Assembly: GCA_017654935.2 (NCBI GenBank)
Contig: CM065699.1
Coordinates: 2,923,972-2,987,971 of the forward strand
DNA from: Phymorhynchus buccinoides
Lineage: Eukaryota > Mollusca > Gastropoda > Neogastropoda > Raphitomidae
DNA length: 64,000 nt
Reading direction: 5' to 3'
Shown here one piece after another: positions 57,113 through 64,000 of the stretch. The notes beneath the pieces were generated by a model. The model made no database searches. It was given only the letters and a program-made list of their open reading frames with translations, and was not told the origin of the DNA. Numbering within the stretch: position 1 is the stretch's first letter; each line of letters opens with the position of its first letter. A program made the position numbers and the translations under genes.

Positions 57113-60100
57113 ATGACAATGGCGCTTGATGAAATAATTGAGCACTTAGACAAAGTTTTTAAAGAAACGGATTTAGAAGTTATTGATCCAAAAAATGTAC
57201 TAAAAAGTGTAAAACATGCTATTTCGCAAATACCTGAAAAACTAGCTATAGAACCACCAGTTAAAGTAATGTTAGCAGTGTACGTAGATTATGAAACAGT
57301 CCAAGGTGAGCAGCTTCAAGTATGGGTCTCTACTAAACAGCAAGTAGTTCTTTCATATAATGATTTTACAGAAACCTGGGCAGACAATTTAATCACCCAG
57401 TTCATTAACGCATCAGAAGAGGCAAAACTAAGAGGATCTGGTTGGTCAGAAGGCGGGGTATTAGAAATTAAAATGAAGGAGAGTAAATATGCTCCAATCG
57501 TAGGAAACTCCTTTATTCCTTTACCTAAAGAACTTGTTTTAAAGCGTGCAGTATTAAACATAAAAAATACTGATGATAAATGTTTTATGTGGTGTGTTTT
57601 AGCTAAACTTCATTATATCAAAAAGAACGCAGAAAGAGTAATTAACTATCAACCTTACATAAATGAATTAAACTTTGATGGAATCGACTTCCCTGTAAGC
57701 CTAAGCGAAGTTGATCAATTTGAAGAACAGAATAAACCAATTTCAATTAACATCTACACATGGTCTGTAGAAGAAAACCTTAAACCAATCCGAGTTTCAA
57801 AGAACTCTCCTATGATTGGTGATCCTGATAAAAAACATATTGATCTTCTCTTAGTAACAGACGGAACAAAAACACACTACACTTTAATCAGAACAATGAG
57901 CAGACTTATAAACTATACTACAAATCACAAAGAAAAACAAGAATTCTGTCGAAGATGTTTACTAAGAATGCCAAGTATTCAAGCAGCGGTTGAACATAGA
58001 AAACATTGTAATTCATCCATTGACTGTAATACTGAACTTATTACTCCGAAAGAAGGAAGTAAGGTGTTCTTTAAAAACTGGAAGAAACTGCAATTAAGTC
58101 CTTATGTTGTTTATGCTGATTTCGAGTCAATCATTGTACCCTATCAAGGACCAGCTCCTAAAAATCTTCCTAAAACTGTTTTATTGAATAATCATCAAAT
58201 CTGTTCATTCGCATTTATTGTTCTTAGATCAGATGGGATACATTTTGAACCTGAACTTTATAGAGGACCCGATGCTGCAAAAATCTTTTTAATGAGAATG
58301 ATGAAACTACGAAATGAACTATCTAACCAACTAAATTTATTAGATTTAATCATGACACCTGAAGATTTAATTCAATTTGAATCAGCTACTGAATGTTGGA
58401 TTTGCGGAAAAGGGTTTGTGGAAGACTCCCCTGACTGTCCAGACATCTATAAAGTACGAGACCATGATCACATTAGTGGAAAATTCAGAGGAGCAGCACA
58501 CAACTCCTGTAATTTGCAGTTAAAGTTTGAACCAAAGACTTGGAAACTGCCTATATTCTTTCACAATCTACGTGGATATGACTCTCATTTAATTCTACAA
58601 GCAGTTACTGATGAATTTAGAACCGTCAGTTGTATAGCTCAGTCTTCAGAAAAGTACATGACATTTACATTAGGTCAATTGTCTTTTTACGATTCATTAC
58701 AACATCTGATGGGATCACTAGAGTCTTTAGGTCAGTCACTATCCAAATGCACTATAACAGAAAAATACTTTGATCCAGCACTTGTTCGAAAAGGAGTATA
58801 CCCTTATGAGTACATGAGTAGTTGGGAGCGGTTCGACGATTTAAAATTACCCCTCAAAGGTGCATTCTACTCTAGTTTAAAAGGAAAAGATATAAGCGAC
58901 TCTGACTACAACCATGCTCAGTCAGCGTGGATTAAGTTAAAATGCCAGACCATGGGAGACTACCACGACGCCTATTTAATGGCTGACGTTTGTTTGCTTG
59001 CAGATGTATTCGAGAACTACAGAAAAACGTGTATAAAACATTACAGTCTAGACCCTGCTAATTATATCACTGCTCCTGGTATGAGTTGGGATGCTTTCTT
59101 AAGATTTACCAAAATACAGATTGACTTACTCTCCGATCTACTAACTCTCCAGATGATTGAAGACGGACTACGCGGGGGAATCTCTATGGCTTCACACGGT
59201 TACTGCAAGGCTAACAACAAATACTTAGACGACTACGATCCTTCTAAACCATCAAATTATATCATGTATTTAGATGCAAACAATCTCTATGGTTGGGCGA
59301 TGTGCCAGTCACTTCCATTACGTAACTTTAAAATGTTTACAGCTCCTTTTAATTTTAATATCGCAGAGTTTTTGCAATGGCTTTTGAAATTATCAGATTC
59401 TTACGAAACAGGATTTATTTTAGAAGTCGACTTAGATTATCCGGACGAACTCCATGACCTGCACAATGACTACCCGTTAGCAGTTGAAAGACTTCAAGTG
59501 GAGAATGACCTCCCTAAACTTGTGCCTAATCTACACTCCAAAAAAAAATACGTCTGTCATTATAGATTACTACAATTTTATTTACGTCACGGATTAAGAC
59601 TAACAGCAGTTCATAGAATCATTTCGTTCACTCAGAGGAAGTTCATGGAACCATATATAATGAAGAACACTAATCTCAGAACTCAAGCTACCGACGCCTC
59701 AGAAAAAGACTTCTTTAAACTAATGAACAACAGTTGTTTTGGAAAGACAATGGAAAACCCGCACAAACGCAAAGACGTTAGATTAGTTACCCAAGAAAAC
59801 AAAGCAATCAAATTAACTTCAAAACCTAATTATCAAGACTTCAAAAAGTTCCATGACAACCTTTACGGGATAATGATGAAAAAAATTAATGTGAAGCTAG
59901 ATAAACCAGTCTTCATTGGGTTTGCTGTTCTTGAATTGTCTAAGTTATTGATGCTAGAATTTCTTTACGACTACTTTAAACCACTCTATCCAGACTCCAG
60001 AGTACTTTATACAGATACGGACTCATTTATTCTAGACATTCCGACTGAAGACTTCTACAAAGATTTAGAGACAGATTCAGCAAAAGGTGTTGTCTCCTGG

Positions 60101-60508
60101 TATGACACCTCTGACTACCCAAGTGAATCTTCATTACATTCATCCGTAAATAAAAAGGTAATCGGTAAGATGAAGGATGAACTGAATGGAACTATAATCA
60201 AAGAGTACGTTGGTCTGAGAGCAAAGATGTATTCAATTGCCAGCCAAACTAGCGTAATTAAAAAAGCGAAAGGAATTTCTAGACCGGTTGTTCAAATGGT
60301 CATGACACACGATAACTATAAAGAAGCACTGTTTGACTCCAAGACGTTTTATCATGACAACATAAAAATACAGTCTAAGTTACACGAAATAAACACAACA
60401 GTTGTAAATAAAAAATCACTCGACTCAAACAATACAAAGCGTGTGTTTAAATCGCCTGAGTTTTCCTTTGCAGTTGGACACTGGAGAACTAAGTGTCATA
60501 GTCAGTAG
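57113..60508 (+). CDS. Family B DNA polymerase (protein-primed type) with embedded endonuclease VII-like module
   Basis: 1131 residues, intact. Acts as the replicative polymerase of a virus-like element, with 3'-5' proofreading. Domains in order: an N-terminal region (about 1-270) conserved in related invertebrate elements; a zinc-finger-like C279-x2-C282-x12-H295-x3-C299; exonuclease motif I D336-F-E338; an endonuclease VII/HNH-like insertion with C428-x2-C431, D450-H-D-H453, H463-N and C466; exonuclease II N485-x3-Y489-D490; exonuclease III Y621-x3-D625. Palm motifs follow: A D721-ANNLY, B N872-NSCFGK878 and C Y966-T-D968-T-D970-S. The two aspartates of motif C and that of motif A are present, so catalysis is plausible. 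ATG at 57113 gives MTM; 57119 is an alternative. The gene converges with the next one, 57 bp away. Whether it is a Polinton or adintovirus polymerase would need a phylogeny. Confidence 0.95.
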   Translation: MTMALDEIIEHLDKVFKETDLEVIDPKNVLKSVKHAISQIPEKLAIEPPVKVMLAVYVDYETVQGEQLQVWVSTKQQVVLSYNDFTETWADNLITQFINASEEAKLRGSGWSEGGVLEIKMKESKYAPIVGNSFIPLPKELVLKRAVLNIKNTDDKCFMWCVLAKLHYIKKNAERVINYQPYINELNFDGIDFPVSLSEVDQFEEQNKPISINIYTWSVEENLKPIRVSKNSPMIGDPDKKHIDLLLVTDGTKTHYTLIRTMSRLINYTTNHKEKQEFCRRCLLRMPSIQAAVEHRKHCNSSIDCNTELITPKEGSKVFFKNWKKLQLSPYVVYADFESIIVPYQGPAPKNLPKTVLLNNHQICSFAFIVLRSDGIHFEPELYRGPDAAKIFLMRMMKLRNELSNQLNLLDLIMTPEDLIQFESATECWICGKGFVEDSPDCPDIYKVRDHDHISGKFRGAAHNSCNLQLKFEPKTWKLPIFFHNLRGYDSHLILQAVTDEFRTVSCIAQSSEKYMTFTLGQLSFYDSLQHLMGSLESLGQSLSKCTITEKYFDPALVRKGVYPYEYMSSWERFDDLKLPLKGAFYSSLKGKDISDSDYNHAQSAWIKLKCQTMGDYHDAYLMADVCLLADVFENYRKTCIKHYSLDPANYITAPGMSWDAFLRFTKIQIDLLSDLLTLQMIEDGLRGGISMASHGYCKANNKYLDDYDPSKPSNYIMYLDANNLYGWAMCQSLPLRNFKMFTAPFNFNIAEFLQWLLKLSDSYETGFILEVDLDYPDELHDLHNDYPLAVERLQVENDLPKLVPNLHSKKKYVCHYRLLQFYLRHGLRLTAVHRIISFTQRKFMEPYIMKNTNLRTQATDASEKDFFKLMNNSCFGKTMENPHKRKDVRLVTQENKAIKLTSKPNYQDFKKFHDNLYGIMMKKINVKLDKPVFIGFAVLELSKLLMLEFLYDYFKPLYPDSRVLYTDTDSFILDIPTEDFYKDLETDSAKGVVSWYDTSDYPSESSLHSSVNKKVIGKMKDELNGTIIKEYVGLRAKMYSIASQTSVIKKAKGISRPVVQMVMTHDNYKEALFDSKTFYHDNIKIQSKLHEINTTVVNKKSLDSNNTKRVFKSPEFSFAVGHWRTKCHSQ

Positions 60509-60565
60509 ACTTTCGAAACTTGTAATCATATTGAATTGAATAAGCACCCTTTGGAGTTCTTATTG

Positions 60566-61195
60566 TTATTTCCCTAGAACAGATTTCAATGTGTCGTTTA
60601 TTTTTTTTTCACATTCTTTTTTTATTGCTTCTATGTCTTGCGGTTGTGAAAAACTTGCTCTTGATTTTTTCTGAAGTTCAAACTTTTGCATTTTGTAGTC
60701 GTTGTAGTCTGCTTGGAGACGATTGAACTCCTCATCTGTAATTTGAGAGTCCTGCAAGGCTTTACTGATAATCAATCGAAATGAACTAAGTTTTGCCATT
60801 ATTAATTGAACCATGGCTGTATGCTTTTGCAGTTTGACTTTTATTTTTTTGTTGAAAGCAGACGTACTGATTGAAAACAACCCCAGCGTCAGCGATACAC
60901 AACCTAGGGGCAAAGCTACTACTGATCCGAACCCCGACGCTAATAACCCTACAGAGCTTCCTGCTGTTAAAGTACCTAGAGTTCCAAATCCAGTATTTAA
61001 GTATGTTGTTGAATTAAACAAACAAGAGTACCTTCGTTTGGTTCTGTTATAGTTAGTGAGGTCTTTTTCCAATTCTCTTTGTATTTCTGTAATGGTAGAC
61101 AATCTGAACTTTCTGATTTCAGGATCATCACCACCATCAGTCTTTTCTTTGTCAGTATTTTCTTTCGGTATTTTTGGATAAACTGTAACGGACAT
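60566..61195 (-). CDS. Uncharacterised protein with hydrophobic segment
   Basis: 209 residues from the ATG at 61195. An in-frame ATG at 61222 would add nine residues and overlap the upstream gene, so the inner start is preferred. Charged N-terminus, a Gly/Ser/Leu-rich hydrophobic stretch at about 70-114 that could make one or two membrane passes, then a helical region (about 125-180). Its KLSSFRLIISKALQDSQITD pattern resembles a family of short uncharacterised proteins I recall as multi-copy in cnidarian and mollusc genomes. Function unknown; a membrane-associated virion or morphogenesis role is only a suggestion from its position. Stop lies 57 bp from the polymerase stop, on the opposite strand. 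Confidence 0.8.
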   Translation of the reverse strand: MSVTVYPKIPKENTDKEKTDGGDDPEIRKFRLSTITEIQRELEKDLTNYNRTKRRYSCLFNSTTYLNTGFGTLGTLTAGSSVGLLASGFGSVVALPLGCVSLTLGLFSISTSAFNKKIKVKLQKHTAMVQLIMAKLSSFRLIISKALQDSQITDEEFNRLQADYNDYKMQKFELQKKSRASFSQPQDIEAIKKECEKKINDTLKSVLGK

Positions 61196-61205
61196 CTTTT
61201 TATAT

Positions 61206-62063
61206 TTAAAAAAAATTTGCACTTGCTATCATTTTAAGAAGATCATCAGGCAAAATGCTTTCAGTGTAATAAAACCCAATGAGATCTAAATTAGTAACAT
61301 TAATGTACGTTAATTCTTTAAGATTGTCTGGATCAACACTCAATATAACTTTATCGCTGGTCGACACTGCCTTAATTTCTTCACCGCGGTTTTGAATAAC
61401 GATAGTACATCTCACTGATTCAACATCCAAGTTTTGCCAAGAAATAAGAATCCCTTTCATTAGGTTGTCACTAACACCAACAGGTAGGGAATCAGGGTTG
61501 TCTGCTCTAACAGAAAGTTCAAATATCATAGTAAATTCGTCTGCTAAAGCCATTTTAGGAATGAACTCTAATTGCGTGGCTGCATCTTTTGTCACTGTCT
61601 TTTTTCTATGCAGTATGTACTGTCTCTTTTTATAAGGTTTGATTGCTATTTCTCTTCTGCTGTTGTTTTGTGGAATCAGACTGACATGTAACGGCCCTGA
61701 GTTAAATGATTTGCGAAAGTATTTGTTATTATCAAAGAATGTAAACGGGCTTAAAAATTCAAACTTTATTTCCCAATCAATGAATGGAATTAAATGCCAT
61801 TTGTTATCCCTTTCCCTAACAACTTTATATTCAAACTGGCCAACATTGTCAGCTACTACATTACGCAGTTGCTCTAGTTTAGGAACCTTTTTATCACTTA
61901 TTTCTGCTCGTTTATAATAGCCGTTGTTTGTGTACTCAAAACCATACAGCGCTCCTATCTCCCCATTTAAATCAAAGTCTTCTGTGTCTGCTAGGTCCTT
62001 CAATTCTAAAGTTGCGCATCTAACAGGGTCAAGCATAACCGGTTGATCTGGTCCGCGTGACAT
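61206..62063 (-). CDS. Uncharacterised virus-like element protein
   Basis: 285 residues, start MSRGPDQP. No motif I recognise. The second half reads like beta-rich structural protein (alternating hydrophobic strands such as EFTMIFELSV and VRCTIVIQN), without signal peptide or membrane segment. Its position between a membrane-type gene and a penton-like gene, 10 and 14 bp from its neighbours, suggests a structural role, but this is inference. It ends in an AATTTTTTTTAA context, so a one-base change in the T run would extend or shorten the C-terminus. Confidence 0.75.
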   Translation of the reverse strand: MSRGPDQPVMLDPVRCATLELKDLADTEDFDLNGEIGALYGFEYTNNGYYKRAEISDKKVPKLEQLRNVVADNVGQFEYKVVRERDNKWHLIPFIDWEIKFEFLSPFTFFDNNKYFRKSFNSGPLHVSLIPQNNSRREIAIKPYKKRQYILHRKKTVTKDAATQLEFIPKMALADEFTMIFELSVRADNPDSLPVGVSDNLMKGILISWQNLDVESVRCTIVIQNRGEEIKAVSTSDKVILSVDPDNLKELTYINVTNLDLIGFYYTESILPDDLLKMIASANFF

Positions 62064-62077
62064 TGTTTTATACTAAA

Positions 62078-62761
62078 TTATTTTATTTCTAACAAAGCAT
62101 TCAAGCTGTCGCACTGAACTTCTTTTCCTTTTTCGTCAGTTATTCTTATTTTTAGTGAATGGTGAACCCCACAAACTAATTCTTTAAACTGTAAGTTAGT
62201 GAATGTAATAATTTCGTAATCACAGTATGCCGCTTTTGCTGTTGGAAGAACTCTTAACACAGTAGACGGCTGGTTATCAAATAAGTTGTTATCCGTACTC
62301 AGGATATCTAAATGAAAGTATAATAAAGAATGTATTCCAAGATTAAGTGATTTTTCAGCCGTAAATGAATTACTTTGCAGTGCATTATCAGTGACATGGA
62401 ACCTGTCTAATCTAAAACCTAATAGTTTAACCAATTCATTAGCAAATTCAAATACTTCACCTTTTTGGCCTCTAAACGTCATCTTCACTTTCAAATTTCC
62501 CTCATTAAGTTTTAAAGTAATGTCGAAGTCGTTAAATATTTCTTTTAATGAACAAAAACCGTAATAACCGTCAGGTATAGTTAGTTCAATCATCCCTTCA
62601 CTGGTAATTTTTCTTATCCAATTGTTCTTTAAGGATTCGCTTATGTTAATCCATTTAACTTTGTAATAAATTTCATGGAGCGCTACTTTTAGAGAACCAT
62701 GATTTTCAATAGGGCGTTGTAAAAGTATTGGCTCGTCTTGATCAGTTATATAAATAAACAT
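62078..62761 (-). CDS. Penton/minor-capsid-like protein of virus-like element (putative)
   Basis: 227 residues from the ATG at 62761. An upstream in-frame ATG at 62803 would add 14 residues and run into the divergent gene, so it is disfavoured. The residue pattern follows a family I recall as common in invertebrate genomes and associated with Polinton/adintovirus-type elements: an N-terminal ITDQDEP strand, SLKVALHEIYYKVKWINI (23-40), PDGYYGFCSLKEIF (63-76), LLGF (113-116), LLYFHLDIL (146-154), VLRVLP (168-173) and a C-terminal strand with ITDEKGKEV (207-215). Such proteins are proposed small jelly-roll capsid (penton) subunits. The match is from memory of patterns, so it needs profile or structure comparison. 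Confidence 0.7.
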   Translation of the reverse strand: MFIYITDQDEPILLQRPIENHGSLKVALHEIYYKVKWINISESLKNNWIRKITSEGMIELTIPDGYYGFCSLKEIFNDFDITLKLNEGNLKVKMTFRGQKGEVFEFANELVKLLGFRLDRFHVTDNALQSNSFTAEKSLNLGIHSLLYFHLDILSTDNNLFDNQPSTVLRVLPTAKAAYCDYEIITFTNLQFKELVCGVHHSLKIRITDEKGKEVQCDSLNALLEIK

Positions 62762-62780
62762 TTTTATTACGAATATATAA
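62762..62780. promoter_or_regulatory. 19-bp divergent intergenic region
   Basis: ttttattacgaatatataa lies between the ATG at 62761 (minus) and the ATG at 62781 (plus). It holds a TATA-like tatataa directly before the plus-strand ATG. The space is too short for two conventional promoters with leaders, so promoter elements must overlap coding sequence or leaders must be very short. Confidence 0.5.
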
Positions 62781-64000
62781 ATGAATGCTTTTAAATATAA
62801 CAAAGACGCTAAATATGCGGTTGGATCATATAACCCTAAAACTATAGCTGTTGATTCAATAGTTGTTGCAGTGGGGGTTGATTCTTTTGAAGTTAAGGTC
62901 AGTAATCCATTAAGCCATTATTTAAATCCTAGTGTCAAACATGATAACATCGCAAAGGCATGGTTTAGTCATCCAATGCAGTTTTATCAAAACCAGTTAA
63001 ACTTTGCTGTGTTCTGTGCAACAACAGGGTGTGGTGTTTCTTTCGCTGATCACTTAAATCATCCTGGAGTCATGGTAAAAGCAGTTTATAGATTTCATTT
63101 CTATTATACTTTCAAGCGTATTTTGTCTGAACTGCATGCTCCATTACCGAATGATTCTACTTTTAATCCGTTCAACAACAGAATTGACTTGAAGGCCTTT
63201 GAACGGATTTGTAATGAGTTTAACATTAACTTGAATACAGACTTTAGGCAAAAGTTAGATCGTAATCATGGGTTGGGAACACTTTATTATTGGGGCGTGC
63301 ACAGAAAGTATAACTATGATTGGAATCCACCTTACACGTCTTTTTCTTCAGGTACGACCGTTCATCTGGGATCTATTCAACAAAAACATAAAAACGCTTG
63401 GTCTACTTTTATTCTTGATACTTCTGAAGGACTGACAAAGGCGGGAATAGAACGAGTAAATGATTCTATTCGTACTTACGTGTGGTGTTTGCTAGGATCT
63501 CAAGCGCAAGTTAAATCTGAGATAATGGATCCTTCTACTGGGTTTGATGCACAAAAACAGTATTTAGCTAATTTAGAAGATGCAATCAATTCTACAGTTG
63601 ACCTCCCAGCAAGCATTAAAAGGTATCAAGACGTTTTAAGATTTGCAAGATCAAAAGTAGACTTTGCTGTTGGTAGTGGATTATACATGCTGCCCTCTGA
63701 TCTTAGACTTCAAATAGGAACAATTGTAAACTATAACAACGAAATCCTTATAGCAAAAGATAATCAAGCAGTTGGTAAAAATTTAAAAATAAATTCTACA
63801 TTGTCGATCATACAAAGAACACACCATCCAATCCCTGTCAGTCAAAAAAAGAATATTAACTTAACGAATTCAACGAACTTAACTAACTCTATGAACTTAA
63901 CTAACTCTACGAACTTAACTAACTCTACGAACTCAACGAACTTAACGAACTTAACTGACAGTCACGAAAACGAAAAGACAGCACTAGTTATTTTTCTAAC
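62781..64000 (+). CDS. Uncharacterised conserved element protein (3' end outside window)
   Basis: At least 406 codons, open to the window edge. Start MNAFKYNKDAKYAVG. Notable stretches: NPLSHYLNPSVKHDNIAKAW near the N-terminus, CATTGCGVSFADHL (about 79-92), GLGTLYYWGVH, AGIERVNDSIRTYVW, FDAQKQYLANLEDAINS and YNNEILIAK (about 318-326). I recall proteins with this same succession as a multi-copy uncharacterised family in cnidarian, lancelet and mollusc genomes. I cannot name a biochemical function. The C-terminal part is a tandem N-L-T/N-S-T tract (residues 360-392), then a charged segment leading into hydrophobic ALVIFL at the edge, possibly a membrane anchor. Divergent from the penton-like gene, 19 bp away. 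Integrase, ATPase and major-capsid assignments were considered and no diagnostic motif was seen. Confidence 0.85.
   Translation, partial: MNAFKYNKDAKYAVGSYNPKTIAVDSIVVAVGVDSFEVKVSNPLSHYLNPSVKHDNIAKAWFSHPMQFYQNQLNFAVFCATTGCGVSFADHLNHPGVMVKAVYRFHFYYTFKRILSELHAPLPNDSTFNPFNNRIDLKAFERICNEFNINLNTDFRQKLDRNHGLGTLYYWGVHRKYNYDWNPPYTSFSSGTTVHLGSIQQKHKNAWSTFILDTSEGLTKAGIERVNDSIRTYVWCLLGSQAQVKSEIMDPSTGFDAQKQYLANLEDAINSTVDLPASIKRYQDVLRFARSKVDFAVGSGLYMLPSDLRLQIGTIVNYNNEILIAKDNQAVGKNLKINSTLSIIQRTHHPIPVSQKKNINLTNSTNLTNSMNLTNSTNLTNSTNSTNLTNLTDSHENEKTALVIFL
63858..63956 (+). repeat. In-frame 9/18-bp repeat encoding NLT/NST units
   Basis: Eleven consecutive three-codon units alternating aac-tta-act and aac-tct-acg types, one reading NSM. 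Ten of the eleven are N-x-S/T glycosylation sequons. Codon-level identity indicates recent slippage expansion inside the gene. Confidence 0.95.

Larger units (their letters stand above)
56700..64000. mobile_element. Integrated virus-like (Polinton/adintovirus-related) element, right end outside window
   Basis: A compact, AT-rich block of five genes unlike anything else in the window: polymerase (+), three tightly packed genes (-) and a divergent gene (+). Intergenic gaps are 57, 10, 14 and 19 bp, and all frames are intact. A protein-primed-type DNA polymerase together with a penton-like gene points to a self-replicating capsid-encoding element. Integrase, packaging ATPase and maturation protease, expected in a Polinton, are not within the window. 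The left limit is a guess placed before a pair of direct repeats (56707 and 56911). Confidence 0.75.

Noticed and set aside
62762..62803. 14-residue N-terminal extension of the penton-like protein
   Set aside because: It would overlap the divergent gene, and the inner ATG gives an N-terminus matching the family pattern.

Overview
The window looks like non-coding, repeat-dominated DNA of a metazoan nuclear genome, most likely a mollusc and plausibly a gastropod. This assignment is an inference. It rests on very dense (CT)n/(GA)n/(CA)n tracts, long minisatellites, non-LTR retrotransposon remnants, a tRNA-type SINE, several small inverted-repeat DNA transposons and the short motif GGGAGATAAC that I associate with mollusc genomes. 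I see no bacterial-style operons, no CRISPR array and no convincing multi-exon host gene. A run of exactly 500 N (52501-53000) is a scaffold gap.

Layout. 0-8.4 kb: a 66-bp satellite (971-3829), 76-bp and 79-bp minisatellites, and dispersed repeats. 9-11 kb: the 3' end of a non-LTR retrotransposon. 11.4-16.7 kb: a 105-bp tandem array broken by two different MITEs, several TIR elements and a SINE-like retroposon. 17.7-21 kb: a short 84-bp array, a GC-rich modular repeat, an (ATATC)n tract and another SINE-like copy. 21.05-28.57 kb: a giant 19-bp minisatellite. 28.8-40.4 kb: one candidate small secreted-peptide ORF, a decayed retrotransposon RNase H fragment, long (CT)n tracts, and nested and TTAA-flanked MITEs. 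40.4-46.7 kb: a 50-bp satellite. 46.8-56.6 kb: further short arrays, SINE copies, fold-back elements and the gap.

The coding part is 57.1-64.0 kb. It is an AT-rich, compact, virus-like mobile element running off the right edge of the window. It carries an intact 1131-residue family B DNA polymerase of the protein-primed type with an embedded endonuclease VII/HNH-like module. Three closely packed genes follow on the opposite strand: a hydrophobic-segment protein, an unassigned protein, and a protein resembling the small capsid/penton-like proteins of such elements. A divergent gene of at least 406 codons comes last, with a tandem N-L-T/N-S-T tail. The two divergent start codons are separated by only 19 bp. 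This arrangement fits a Polinton/Maverick- or adintovirus-related integrated element. No integrase, packaging ATPase or protease is visible inside the window, so the class stays provisional.

The long open frames inside the 19-bp, 66-bp and dinucleotide repeats are artefacts of repeat units that lack stop codons and are not annotated as genes.
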